Origin: Cephalotrichum gorgonifer | Taxonomy: Eukaryota > Ascomycota > Sordariomycetes > Microascales > Microascaceae | Reading direction: 5' to 3' | DNA: 64,000 nt | Assembly (NCBI GenBank): GCA_900312665.1 | Contig: ONZQ02000005.1 | Span: 527,854 to 591,853 of the forward strand | Part shown: positions 22,945 to 32,924 of the stretch, in pieces | Layout of the letters: every line of letters begins with the position of its first letter | Position numbering within the stretch: position 1 is the stretch's first letter | The notes under the pieces: model-generated | The model's database searches: none | Seen by the model: only the letters and a program-made list of their open reading frames with translations | What the model was told of the DNA's origin: nothing | Made by a program: the position numbers and the translations under genes

Positions 22945-23905
22945 ATGGCGAGCGCCAAACCCAAGTTTCCGGCCATCAAACCCGGCGGGAGCCTAATACT
23001 CGCGTGGCAAGTCAAAGGCAAACATGTCGTCGTCGTTGGTGGCGGAGAGGTGAGTCTACGTTTCACCTAAGCTGCTCGGACATGCGTCTCTGAGCTACCA
23101 TAGACCCCCCAAAAAAATTCTTGTCTTGACATGCTCATACATTCCCGTGTTAGGTTGCTGCTGGGCGTATTGTCCACTGCCTTAATGCCGATGCCGTCGT
23201 CACCGTCGTGTGCCCAACCTCCGGGCTCAACCCCGAGGTCGCCTTCCGAGTATCGGAGGGTCAAGTAAAACACACGGACCGGAACTTCGAGCAGTCGGAC
23301 CTCGATGACGCAGATATGGTTCTCGTGGCCATTGACGATCCGGCAGCATCCACGGCCATCTGGAAGCTCTGCAAGGAGCGGCGCATCCCAGCCAATATCG
23401 CCGACGTCCCGCCCGAGTGCGATTTCTATTTTGGGAGCGTGCATCGCGACGGCCCGCTGCAGATCATGGTCAGCACCAACGGCAAAGGCCCCAGACTCGC
23501 CGCGTCAATACGCAAGTTCATAGCGAAGCAGCTTCCCTCGAACGCCGGGAACGCAATCAACTCTATTGGTAATCTTAGGGTGAAGCTTCGATCAATTGCG
23601 CCGGATCCGGCCGAGAGCCGCAAGAGGATGGCTTGGTGTGTCACCTTGACCCTTTTCCTTTCCCTTTCTCACATCGCTCTCCCAGCTGCTTACTGACTGT
23701 ATATCATAGGATGACCAAAGTCAGCGACACCTTCTCATGGGAAGAAATGTGCAAGCTGACCGACGAGGATATGGACTTCCTCCTTCGATATTATCCCGAG
23801 AACAAAGCCCCCTCTTTCAGCGAACTGCGGATAGCCCAAGGAGCCCCAGACCCTCAAGGGGTCGACCCCTTTGATGGATCATTTGGTTTCAGCGTCGGGG
23901 CTTAG
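22945..23905 (+). CDS. MET8: siroheme synthase Met8 (precorrin-2 dehydrogenase / sirohydrochlorin ferrochelatase)
   Basis: Bifunctional cytosolic enzyme that oxidises precorrin-2 with NAD+ and inserts Fe2+ to make siroheme, the cofactor of sulfite and nitrite reductases. Three exons: 22945-23049, 23154-23635, 23710-23905, giving 260 aa. The N-terminal Rossmann domain is clear (KHVVVVGGGEVAAGRIVHCL), followed by VTVVCPTSG. The NIADVPPECDFYFGSV segment contains Asp125, matching the conserved acidic residue in the CDFYFG motif of this family. Next is the dimerisation helix MVSTNGKGPRLAASIRKFIA, and the C-terminal helical domain ends FSWEEMCKLTDEDMDFLLRYY. The protein is of normal fungal length and lacks the CobA methyltransferase domain of bacterial CysG. 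Splice sites are all consensus; exon 1 ends within the Gly-rich loop. Confidence 0.93.
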
Positions 23906-24526
23906 TTCTTGCCCGCCGTTTTCGGCCACCCACAACGAACGAGACTGACTCCCACGTCTGCATTTTGCCTAGATCATGTAGTACAGGACTATGGGCCCCT
24001 CCGCTGACCCTATGCTCATATTCATATTTTCTTTTGAAAGAGAAGGATACCCCGCCAACGAGGTGGAGATAATTTTCGGCCTCCGAATGTGTTATTTCCT
24101 AGCACCTCTGTTCAAATCGGGGTGTGAAGCACGACACGCATTTTTTTCTGCATTCAAGCCTGCATACTGGGAGCTGGAGACCAGCATTCCACGAGTGTAG
24201 GGGAATACATACTCATCTTATCCATTCATTTGGTCGCAGCCAGGGAAAATTCTAATATTAGCCAACATTTGAATGATATTGTCCGCATCTTTGAGCCCGT
24301 TCTTTACACTGACAGAGTGTTTGGACCTGTATTCACTTCCGACTTCAATCCTATCTACCATTCCGGCCCTCCAAACAATGGGGCACTCTCCCACTCTATC
24401 CCACGTTCATTTCCATCCCATTTCTTTTCTTGTTTTAGTCCCATTCACGTAATATCAACTGTCCCTAGGAGATGAACACGACTCACCATCCGGTATCTAG
24501 GAACTAGGCTAAAAGGGGCTCGAGCC
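23906..24526. other. intergenic, no supported gene
   Basis: MET8 3' flank and promoter of the following gene. A 69-codon frame at 23991-24200 is not convincing. Confidence 0.5.
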
Positions 24527-25433
24527 ATGGGGAAACGTGGTAAACGTCGACCTCAGACCGCCGAGTCAGACAGTGAAGAGAGTGACTACGAGCATGAGCC
24601 TTTCGGCATTGGCGAAGCCGTGATATACGAAGAGTATGGTATGCTGTCCTTTGGGCATGGAGACGGATCCTGTGGCATACCTCCCCGGAGTGTCACGCGA
24701 ACACCTGCTGCCATTTCCAAATCGAGGTGATTCGATCGAAGGCGCCTTTCCCCCAGAATACGATTCCAAATGGCCCAAGCCTGGCCACCTCTTCCACAAG
24801 CATGCCGAAACACAGTTAACGGGGCCCATGTTTGAAGCGGACAACCTCAATTTGAATCAGAGGTGTCAGGACTCGGCTTTGAAAGAGTGCGAGCGGGTTA
24901 TGACGCTGACTAGCGTTGCGTATCGCTCGGCACAAATCTTAACGAAGGGTCGTCTTATGCTATTCTACTGCGCTATCGAGGAGTTGGGCGGCCGACCTTG
25001 CTCAGAATCTGCGAAGAATGCACACTGCCACTCAGCGTTGGACGACATACTCGACCAGGCTTGGGGTTTTGCCCTCCAGAATGATCCAGACTTTGGCCCT
25101 CGGGGCCCCAAGGATGAATACAAGAATATCCCAGCTTATACTGCGGCTGACTTGCATCACTTCGAGTCTGAATATAAAGGCTTAGACAAGGAGGGCTCCA
25201 TCGGCTTCAGTTCGGCGCTGGGCGGGGGCTCGCGCGTCATGTTCCAGTACGACGCCGACCCGGGGCTGATACCGGTGGGTGAGCTGAAGATGCGGGCCTT
25301 GGCGATTCACCAGCCGCACGGGATCTGGGGGAACAAGCTCGAGAAGGTCCTGCTGGACTTGTTTAGAGGGAAGCTGGTGGATTGTGGGATTACTTATGAG
25401 GTTATCCTGAAATATTATGAGCCAAAGCGATAG
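24527..25433 (+). CDS. hypothetical protein, two exons, exact intron uncertain
   Basis: Not recognised. Exon 1 (24527-24638) begins GCCATGGGG and encodes a basic then acidic N-terminus (MGKRGKRRPQ, ESDSEESDYEHE). The long second part is in another frame and ends at 25433, so an intron or a frameshift is required. The donor at 24639 (GTATGC) is good. Acceptors at 24690, 24726 and 24756 all keep frame; the last (TTTCCCCCAG) has the best pyrimidine tract and would give about 262 aa, but no CTRAY branch site is evident. The second part has several Cys and His (RPCSESAKNAHCHS), helical stretches and an ordered C-terminus (GIWGNKLEKVLLDLFRGK). No domain, signal peptide or membrane segment is visible. 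Confidence 0.6.
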
Positions 25434-25951
25434 ACGGAGTGGGCTGGGAGGGGTGCAGTAGGTTGGCGAGCGGTTTTGCTCTGGCTAAAAGGGCGTTGGG
25501 AGTTCTATTCTTCGAAGGCTTGGGTTTAGAACGGGGGTGTTGCTTGTGATTTCGATTTGTAAAGCAAAAGCGTCTATTTGGGGGGGCTAGTGTAGTTTCC
25601 TCCGCCGTACTTAGTATACCCGCGCCTGAATTCGGGTCGTAAGATCCAAGCAGAAAACGCAGTTGAAGGACGTCGAAGGGAAGTGAGGCGAGGACGACTG
25701 CCGCGACTTGTTGAACAGTAAAGGGGTCTCATTAGGGTATAAGGCTACGAAAGATAAGAGAGGGCATGTAACTTTCCACAAGAGAAGAAATAACCGCTCA
25801 TCGGAAGAACATGAAAAAGCCAGCTATGTAAGTNNNNNNNNNNNNNNNNNNNNCCCCCCCCCAAAACGAAAACCAGTCCATCACATATCTCATACTCCAC
25901 TACGCCTTCAAGGGCTACACAACGGCCGTCCCACGCGGAACAGTCCTCCCA
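25434..25951. other. intergenic region with a 20-N gap
   Basis: Undetermined bases 25834-25853 followed by C9. The apparent frame 25708-26076 crosses the gap and is not a gene. The two flanking genes converge here. Confidence 0.6.
25834..25853. other. assembly gap (20 N)
   Basis: A 20-N placeholder directly followed by nine C, so the true length is probably unknown. Confidence 1.
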
Positions 25952-27775
25952 CTACCGGAGGACCAGGTCGGTCACCTCCGCGAACCCAGCCTCCAGGATA
26001 TTCAGCACCTCCCCATCCATCAGCCCATGCACGTAGCACTCCCCCAGGAACCTGTACGTCGCGCCCACCGGCCTAAGCGCGTACAGCACCTGGCCCCCGA
26101 GGAGCACGAACACCTGGTCACCCTCCCGCGCGCACTGCGGCGCCAGCGCCAGCGCGTCCGCGTTCCAGTCGCTCTGCACGACGCGGGCAAGCCGCCGGCC
26201 GGAGCATGCCAGGAGCACGTCCTCGGGCGAGATGTCCTTCGCCGAGGGCTCCGTCCGGAGGTCGTGGTGGATGTCGGCCGTCACGAGGCGGTTGAACGCG
26301 GCGGCCTCTGACTCCCCCGTGAAATAGATCCCGCCCTCACGGAGGGAATCCCGCCAGATATTCATCGTCTCGAGCTTCCCCGGCTCGAAGACGGGTTGGA
26401 TGTCGTATAGGTAGCCCACGCGGTACCCCTTCACCCTTAGACATCTCCCGTCTACGCGCGCTATGTCCGTGGCGGGGATGTCGCGGGCAAGGAGTGCCTC
26501 GGCGGTACCGCTCGCGCCGTAGACGCAGGTCTCGGAGATCCGCCTGCCTGGCCGCGGGGTGGACGCCTCGTCGCTGAGGAACTTGCGGAAGGGGAGGTGG
26601 TACCTGTCTCTGTACCGCCAGTCGGGGAGCCAGGAGGGTAGTCCTGTTATCCCGCCCTCGGGGAGCCCATCAGCGCCGAGGAAGTCGAGCTTCCCCTCGT
26701 AGCCGCATGTCTCGAGCTGGTACTGCACCACGTCGGTATAGACGTCCACCAGGTCCTTCCCGTAGTCCGGCAGGAGGCGAGACGACGCGCGCGGAGAGAC
26801 CATGCCCAGGATGCCGTAGACCTTGTCGCGCGGGTCCGTGGCCTCGTGGTGGCGGCAGGTGATGAGCGTGTTCAGGAGCTCGCTCTCCGAGGTGTCGGCG
26901 CAGCGCTGGGAGCGCAGGGTGTGGAGGGTGTATACGAATGACGATATGCCGTAGACGTGCGACGCGGCGTCCTCGTCGTCCTGCTCGTTGATCCCCATCA
27001 GCACGGCGAAGGTGAGGAGCTCGTCCAGCGAGATCCACTGGCGGCCGCAGACCGCCCACGTCGGGACGTTGGTGCTGCCCTCCTGCGCGATCCATATCCG
27101 GGACCACCACTCGCGGTCGAAGAGGGCCTGCACGGCCGCCCAGACCGCCGCGTCATCTTCGTCGTCGTCGCAGAGCATCAGCTCGTCCGCGAGCATGGCG
27201 GCCGCCCAGCGGGGGACGTTCGCGGGTGGAGTGGGGCCGGTCATGGTGTGGTATCGGTCCATGGAGGCGCAGATCTTTTCGAAGGCGACCGGACTGCGGT
27301 CTGCGTCGGGGCCGAGCCACGCGAAGATGGCGGTGGCGTTGCTGAATATCGAGGCCATTCGGGCGACCTGGGAGGTCTTCTCGGCACTAGAGGATTGGTC
27401 TATGGAGAGGGCGTCGACCCAGAGAAGGTTCAGGGGCCATGGCGGGGGGTTAGTCTCCGGCTTGGAGTCGCCGGGATTCGGGATAGGCCCAGAGGGTAGT
27501 ACGTCGTCACGAAAGCGCCGGAGTGCCGCGTCGAGGCTCCGGGTGATGGAGAAAGGCTTCCCGTCGACCTGTATGAGAACCGTATCCTCCGGATTTCCCC
27601 ATGTGTACGAGAGCGCGGTGTAAGGTGCTTGGGCATCGTCGCGATCAAGCGATTGGGTATGGACTCTCACGCACAGCGCCTCCTCATCATCACCGGCACG
27701 GGCCGGCAGGACCTCAATCAGACGGAAATCCGAGGGCTGCGCCAGCGGCACATGGTTAAAGGGCGTTTCTAGCAT
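25952..27775 (-). CDS. HET-domain (heterokaryon incompatibility) protein
   Basis: Single-exon 607-aa protein. The HET domain occupies about residues 50-260 with all three signature blocks: YTALSYTWGNPED, then LLWVDALSIDQSSSAEK with VARMASIFSNATAIFAWLG, then WWSRIWIAQEGS. The C-terminal region is the usual one of this family: HHEATDPRDKVYGILGMV, LPSWLPDWRYRD, and YRFLGECYVHGLMDGEVL near the end. HET domains are TIR-like and trigger programmed cell death when incompatible hyphae fuse; most family members have no known allorecognition partner. There is no NACHT, WD or ankyrin C-terminal domain, so it is a stand-alone HET protein. The reading frame is intact. The stop codon lies 98 bp from the small assembly gap. 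It diverges from the FTA1-like gene. Confidence 0.92.
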   Translation of the reverse strand: MLETPFNHVPLAQPSDFRLIEVLPARAGDDEEALCVRVHTQSLDRDDAQAPYTALSYTWGNPEDTVLIQVDGKPFSITRSLDAALRRFRDDVLPSGPIPNPGDSKPETNPPPWPLNLLWVDALSIDQSSSAEKTSQVARMASIFSNATAIFAWLGPDADRSPVAFEKICASMDRYHTMTGPTPPANVPRWAAAMLADELMLCDDDEDDAAVWAAVQALFDREWWSRIWIAQEGSTNVPTWAVCGRQWISLDELLTFAVLMGINEQDDEDAASHVYGISSFVYTLHTLRSQRCADTSESELLNTLITCRHHEATDPRDKVYGILGMVSPRASSRLLPDYGKDLVDVYTDVVQYQLETCGYEGKLDFLGADGLPEGGITGLPSWLPDWRYRDRYHLPFRKFLSDEASTPRPGRRISETCVYGASGTAEALLARDIPATDIARVDGRCLRVKGYRVGYLYDIQPVFEPGKLETMNIWRDSLREGGIYFTGESEAAAFNRLVTADIHHDLRTEPSAKDISPEDVLLACSGRRLARVVQSDWNADALALAPQCAREGDQVFVLLGGQVLYALRPVGATYRFLGECYVHGLMDGEVLNILEAGFAEVTDLVLR

Positions 27776-28581
27776 GGTTATGCGACGAGGGTGTGGCCAA
27801 CGTCTGGATCACCAGGATACAACCACGGGCACATACTCGCAATACATATTTGAGGACGCGGGGGAGGACCAAGAGCGGACCTTGGATGTCACGCAACGGT
27901 GGGAGACATCACATCCACAGGCAGGAGCCGCCCAGCGAGAGAGATAATCCATTCTAAGCTCCTAATTGGGAGGCCGTGCTGGCTATATTTGGCATGGTTC
28001 CCACTTGACGTGGCCTTCATGTTTGCGACGGGGGAGCGGCTGTCCAATAACGCGGAAGGGACGGGACGTGACAGAATGTGGGACGGTTGATGCAGGTGAA
28101 TGTGACCTTGCGGAGGGGGGGGAGGGGACTCGGAGGGAGATGGCACTTGGAGGGGGAGGTGAGGGGAGGAAAGTGGGGAGCTTGGTTGTGGTGGGGGTGG
28201 GCATGATAAACTGCCAGGTGTCATCAGGTGTATTATTTTTATGGGACATTTTATCCCAATTGGGAAATTGACAAACAACCGCAGCCAAGGGTCGTCCTTA
28301 CATCACCGCCAGACCAGCCCCCAGCGTCAACGGTTCTCTTGTCCCCCATTGTCACCGTAAGGTCATGTCCCCATATCTCACAATTGAAAGGGATTCTTTA
28401 CGCGTTTAATAGCCTTCCCCAATCATTCGAGCCAAAATACCCTCGGTTCCTCCGTTGTTCGCCACTCAGTTACGCGACTATTTCGATATCTTGAACCAAA
28501 CCTCCGTCCGGCAGGCATCGGCCTCTGCGTTACCCCCCACATAGGAGCCTCGCTTCCACTTGTCCGCCTACAAAACTAATA
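27776..28581. other. divergent promoter region (HET gene / FTA1)
   Basis: No supported gene. A G-rich plus-strand stretch (28100-28205) yields long chance frames on both strands. Confidence 0.5.
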
Positions 28582-29850
28582 ATGCCCCGCGCGCCGAGGC
28601 GCCGAGGCGGTGGCCGCGGAAGACCATCCCCTCGCCGCGCCGTCAGCTCCCCGTCCCCAACGCCCAGCGAGGAAGAGCCCCGCCCGCCCTTCTTCGGCAC
28701 GACCTTCACAACCCACCGAGTATCACCGCTTCACATCGGAGGCCAGCCGGACGATACCACCTACCTCCAAACTCTCGGCGATCGGCTACGCGATACATTG
28801 ATCGGAGATGTCGTTCGCGGTGTATATGTCGGTCTCGACCCGGGCCAAGGCGAGCTCGGGAAGGCGGGGAGTCTAGAGAGCGTCTCGCTCAGGTGGATAC
28901 AGATACGCGATCTCTTTTCAAAGACCGATCACGATAGACGATCTCCGAGCCTCGGTAGCGATGCGCCGGTTGGTATCGATGCGCTGGGTGCGCTTGCTTC
29001 GAAGAGGGGCATCTGGATAGACATACAGTACGAGAATGCAGAGTGTACCGGCGTGTTGCTCCCAGACCTTTCGGAGGAGGATGACCGGGCGTTACCAGAC
29101 CAGACGTGGGCGGCATCCTCGGCCGGTGGGCAGGTTGATCCCTCGCACTTCGTGCAGCTACCCCTGCTTCTCCTCCGGATGCCCACGCCGCTCAAGAACA
29201 TCGTCGTCGATTGGCTGGCCAGTGCGTTCGACTGCCGCATCAACTCACTCACCCTCGGGACCCGGAGTCTTGTGAGTATTCTGGAGATGTGGCTCCGCGA
29301 TGCCGCCCTACCCTCTCGGGGCGTATCGGGTAAGGAGATAGTCCTGACCATCGGATTCTCCCTCCCGCAGCCCCGAGACGCCGCGGAGGTCGACGAGGAC
29401 GAGGAAGCGGTGGAAAAGGTCCAAATGGGTATCCGGTCGATAGACGTCACCATCGCCCCCGGAGATGTCCAGCGCTTCGTCCGCGCCGGGAAGGCTATCG
29501 CTCTGGAATCGGATCAGACACGCCCCACCCTATGGACCGGAGATGCAAAAACGCGGAAGTGGCTAGCCGGGGGCAACGACGACGACGGCTGGGGCTGGAA
29601 GCAGGACGAACGTCGAGACGGTGTTAGTCCTCAGCCGTTCATGGACGCGGTTGCCCGTTACCTCGACCACCACCTCGCCCTTAACCTGTTTCACCCGTGC
29701 GTACGGATAACAAAGGTCGCGTCGCCGGGCTTTGTGCTGACTGAGTCTCGCGTCAAGGTGTTTGAAACGGAGGACGCGAAGTCAGTTGGCGCTCTCCTTG
29801 GGGATGTCACCGCCCGGAGCATGGGGTCCGATCTCCCCAGCGTCTTTTGA
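28582..29850 (+). CDS. FTA1: inner kinetochore protein Fta1 / CENP-L
   Basis: Single-exon 422-aa protein, predicted subunit of the Sim4/CCAN complex at centromeres (partner of CENP-N/Chl4). After an Arg/Pro/Ser-rich disordered N-terminus, the segment PFFGTTFTTHRVSPLHIG (about residues 35-53) matches the family's opening FxTxRLSPL pattern, followed by LRDTLIGDVVRGVYVGL. The C-terminal block PFMDAVARYLDHHLALNLFHP with VRITKVASPGFVLTESRVKV matches the conserved end of fungal Fta1 proteins. The central part holds WLASAFDCRINSLTLGTRSLV, also family-like. The call is from motif memory. CENP-L is fast evolving, so similarity outside these blocks is expected to be low. It is flanked by two HET-type genes, with no obvious functional link. 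Confidence 0.75.
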   Translation: MPRAPRRRGGGRGRPSPRRAVSSPSPTPSEEEPRPPFFGTTFTTHRVSPLHIGGQPDDTTYLQTLGDRLRDTLIGDVVRGVYVGLDPGQGELGKAGSLESVSLRWIQIRDLFSKTDHDRRSPSLGSDAPVGIDALGALASKRGIWIDIQYENAECTGVLLPDLSEEDDRALPDQTWAASSAGGQVDPSHFVQLPLLLLRMPTPLKNIVVDWLASAFDCRINSLTLGTRSLVSILEMWLRDAALPSRGVSGKEIVLTIGFSLPQPRDAAEVDEDEEAVEKVQMGIRSIDVTIAPGDVQRFVRAGKAIALESDQTRPTLWTGDAKTRKWLAGGNDDDGWGWKQDERRDGVSPQPFMDAVARYLDHHLALNLFHPCVRITKVASPGFVLTESRVKVFETEDAKSVGALLGDVTARSMGSDLPSVF

Positions 29851-30293
29851 TTGTTTAGCCCTTTAGGGTCGAGATATCATTGTTTGACGCCGTGGAGAGC
29901 CCCCCTTTATTTGGACAAAAGGCCAATGTAACGGTGGTTTCAAAGAACAAAGATTCATGAAACCCCAAACAAAAGGCACTATTCTGTTAATGAAGTGGAA
30001 CAGAATGCTGTAAGTCGCTCCTACCCCTTATTTTCTCCCATGTTCTCCTAGTCGAACCCTTCCTGACGCATGTACTCTCAGCGACACTTATTCTTAACCG
30101 TGACTTGCGTGATCTATTCAACGAGTCCACGGTCGCAGCATTTCTTTCCTCGTCCGAGCTACTTCTAGCAGAAATGATCGCGAATACTTCTCGGGCATTG
30201 CCGCCCATCGACTTCTCGTCGCGGGAGATCCGACTCCTGGACTTTTCGCACTCCCTTTTCCCGCGCTTTAGCGGTTCCAGCATATCTTGCACC
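29851..30293. other. intergenic between FTA1 and the HET-like gene
   Basis: An open frame extends upstream of the HET-like start to 30105 with one internal ATG (30174), but the ATG at 30294 has the better context. Otherwise this is promoter and leader. Confidence 0.5.
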
Positions 30294-32339
30294 ATGGCCA
30301 CCGTATCATTGCGCGGGACTCCTAAGGACTACACGATTATATCTCACGTCCCATCCCCCGGAGAGGAGTTGGTTGAGTGTCTTGTGGTGGACGGCGAACT
30401 GGTCAGCATCCCAGCTGGCCTCGCTCGTGCGTTCGAAACCCTTGACCAAAATGGTGCTTTTCTATCCATGGCGTTCCCAGTGCGTCTGTGGGTAGAGGCG
30501 GTCTGTGTTGATTGGGGGAGTGCAGATGAGCAGAAGTACCTGCACTCCGTCATCCCTGACATCTATAAACAGTCCGCCGGCCTGATGTGCTACCTGGGAG
30601 GCGGGGACACGAGGATCCGTACCTTCCTCGGCGTGACGCAACACCTTTTTCGGCACGTACCCAAGGTCCCTCCGAATACACGAGGCCTATCTCACTGGGC
30701 CGGCATCTTCCTGGGGCTTGCGAGATACAACCGATCATACCCTGAAACTCTCGCTGAGTATAGCGAACTGACGGTCGACTTTTTCAAGCACCCCTTCTGG
30801 GGCAGCATGCGGCACTTCCAGGAGTATCTGTCGGTGAAGTCCGTCGGTCTTGTCTACGAGGATCTCGTGCTCTGGGACTGTATGCTGCTAGAGGTGGCGA
30901 TGATGGTGCTCCAGCAGGAGGGGGAGTTTATGCCACGGGACGTTATTTACCAGTGGAGTCTCGAGAGCGGGCCCGTGCATGGCGCGCTTGTGGCAGGGCT
31001 GCAAGCTTGGAGGAGGCTCGTGCAGTGGGAGCTTACGAGGTCCTTCTTGAAGCTCATCGCGAAGGGAGACGCGGGTCTTCCGTGGCAGTATATCGCCCAG
31101 CTCGCCCCCGTGCTGCCCCATGAGGATGACCCGGACGCTGACGGTTCGTACCTGCACCTCGTAGGCAACATGCTCCAACTCGGGCACACTTGGCCGATGC
31201 CGCTGGAATACACGGCCCGAATTGGTAGCAATGGGACGGGGCACATTCCCCTGCCTGTTCAGAAACTTGGGTACTGGCTCTTGTGCGTCACCAAACTCTG
31301 CGCCTCGGAGTCTACGACCCCGGCCGTCCGGCCTCCCCTGCATCTGCGCGACTTGCTCTCGGTGTCGAATACACACCTGAGCGAGTCGCCGCTGTTCTTC
31401 CTGACCCATGCCGGGGTAGGACTACACGGGCGCCGCTCGACGGATGTCCCATCCTGGGTTCCCGACTACGATACTATATCCCGCTCGCCAACGCGCGTAC
31501 CTCTGACGTTTGAGGACCCGCGAGCCTACGTGGACCCGGATTACCACCGGTACAACCCCATCGTACAGGGCCCGCGCCTCGTGGTGCGCGGCATCGAGGT
31601 GGGGCGGGTCTTGGAAGTGCGGGAGATCCCCGAGTCGGACGACATCATGGTCCTCTTCTGCTTCCTCGACGGGATCGGCGCCGGGCCGGAGACGTGGGGC
31701 GCGCTCCGTCTCGTCAGGAAGCTCCTATTCGCGCTCCTGGCGGACCCGCACGACCCCGCTACGGGCGCCACGTTTCACCGCTTCGTCGGGACAGTATTCC
31801 TCACGCCGCTGGAGCGCGCGAACCCGCTGTTCCGCCTGCTCGGGGTGTCCCACTCGGACCACCCGGTGGATGTGGCGGACCGCGTGAAGGACTTGTTCTT
31901 CCCTGAGCTGGAGAGGGCGGTCGCGGACGCGTATGCGAGGGAGGATGGGATGTTCCAGGTTCGTGTGGCGAGGTGTCTTGCTGTTGAGCGGATTGACGCC
32001 GTAAGGAAGTGGTACGTGCTGGGGAGGGTGGGGAAGGTGGTAGAGGCGGAAGAAGAGATGGAAGACGTGGAAGGGGCGGAAGGCGTGGAGGAAGAAGAGG
32101 AGGTGGAGGTAGTGGAGGGGCTGCATGAGGGCAGGTGGGGGCTTGTGCCGGGGTATGGCGGGGCGGGTGGCGAGGGTGCGAGGGAGGGCGATGGGGTGTT
32201 CAGGATGGTGGATTATGGGGCAGGTGTAGTGCTCAGGGACGACAGAGAGAGCGGGTATAGGCTAGTTGGTGCCTGTGGGGTTATTTTGGACCGGGTTAGG
32301 GTGCGGGATGGGGACTGGGAGAGGATTGAGATACGATAA
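30294..32339 (+). CDS. diverged HET-like protein lacking the HET signature residues
   Basis: Single exon, 681 aa from ATG 30294 (TGCACCATGGCC); an in-frame ATG at 30174 would add 40 residues. It can be aligned by eye with the canonical HET gene upstream, but the signature positions are changed. The YTALSYTWG block reads YTIISHVPS (residues 13-21). LWVDALSIDQ reads LWVEAVCVDW (around 65-75), followed by a recognisable helix and YLGGGD. The third block is FFKHPFWGSMRHFQEYLS. The downstream family landmarks are kept: VPSWVPDYDTISRSP and PRLVVRGIEVGRVLEV. An acidic low-complexity stretch of about 35 residues (Glu/Val/Gly) lies near the C-terminus. The frame is open throughout, so it is not an obvious pseudogene. 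It may be a HET paralogue with altered activity or a decoy/regulator; that is inference. Confidence 0.75.
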   Translation: MATVSLRGTPKDYTIISHVPSPGEELVECLVVDGELVSIPAGLARAFETLDQNGAFLSMAFPVRLWVEAVCVDWGSADEQKYLHSVIPDIYKQSAGLMCYLGGGDTRIRTFLGVTQHLFRHVPKVPPNTRGLSHWAGIFLGLARYNRSYPETLAEYSELTVDFFKHPFWGSMRHFQEYLSVKSVGLVYEDLVLWDCMLLEVAMMVLQQEGEFMPRDVIYQWSLESGPVHGALVAGLQAWRRLVQWELTRSFLKLIAKGDAGLPWQYIAQLAPVLPHEDDPDADGSYLHLVGNMLQLGHTWPMPLEYTARIGSNGTGHIPLPVQKLGYWLLCVTKLCASESTTPAVRPPLHLRDLLSVSNTHLSESPLFFLTHAGVGLHGRRSTDVPSWVPDYDTISRSPTRVPLTFEDPRAYVDPDYHRYNPIVQGPRLVVRGIEVGRVLEVREIPESDDIMVLFCFLDGIGAGPETWGALRLVRKLLFALLADPHDPATGATFHRFVGTVFLTPLERANPLFRLLGVSHSDHPVDVADRVKDLFFPELERAVADAYAREDGMFQVRVARCLAVERIDAVRKWYVLGRVGKVVEAEEEMEDVEGAEGVEEEEEVEVVEGLHEGRWGLVPGYGGAGGEGAREGDGVFRMVDYGAGVVLRDDRESGYRLVGACGVILDRVRVRDGDWERIEIR

Positions 32340-32621
32340 GTTGGTGAGGAGTGGTCTTACGTTCGGATGGTGAGAAGTATGTTGGAACGGGAGCTAGAGA
32401 CGATACCACCGCCATCAGGGCTATCCTCGGGGATGAGGAATAATATTATGTTCTATTCCTGACAGGGCTGGAGGTCTCCCTGTACTAATATTTGCGTGGA
32501 TTGGACATTTACTTAGTTTCCAAAAGTGACATTATATTCGTGCGATCCATAACTAACAACCCAGTCTTCTCCCAAAGGGAGGAATATTACAGCTCGGGCG
32601 ATTGCCAACACGAGCACGTCC
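32340..32621. other. convergent 3' intergenic region
   Basis: Between the HET-like gene and the possible end of the DUF4139 extension. No further feature seen. Confidence 0.4.
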
Positions 32622-32924
32622 TCACAACCACCCTCTCGTTACCCACCCTACAACCCCCTTAATGAAAACCATCCCGTACGCGTTTACAAACTTAGCCTTA
32701 CTCACCTCACCGCCCTCGCCCCTAGTCAGATTCCCCACGCCCGTAAGTCGGTTGCTACCAATACGATGGAGGGCCACGAACCCCCCTAAGGGTTTGCCCA
32801 GCCCACTCGGCCCGGGCCCGGAGCCGCCACTTCCTCCCAGGGGGTTGCTCTCTACATCCACGGCGCCGCCACTTCCACCCAGGGAGGTGCTCTCTACGTC
32901 CGCGGCAACGGGTCGCTCTGATTG
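32622..32924 (-). other. possible stop-readthrough extension of the DUF4139 gene
   Basis: Directly after the DUF4139 gene's UAG, the same minus-strand frame stays open for 100 codons to a TGA at 32622-32624. The sequence is Gly/Ser-rich, with a duplicated 14-codon unit (DVES..LGGSGG) and then PLGGFVALHRIGSNRLTG. The stop context is UAG CAA UCA, which fits the CAR-YYA readthrough consensus. A good donor (GAG|GTGAGTAAG, near 32705) lies inside, so the tail could also be spliced. It could equally be untranslated sequence, or the TAG could be an error. Confidence 0.4.
32824..32905 (-). repeat. 42-bp tandem duplication, codon-phased
   Basis: Two near-identical 42-bp units (32824-32865 and 32866-32905, the second slightly short). 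They equal 14 codons each in the DUF4139 frame beyond its stop. Differences include two third-position silent changes. Confidence 0.8.

Noticed and set aside
25708..26076. 122-codon frame upstream of the HET gene
   Set aside because: It crosses the 20-N gap and then runs antisense through the 3' end of the HET gene.
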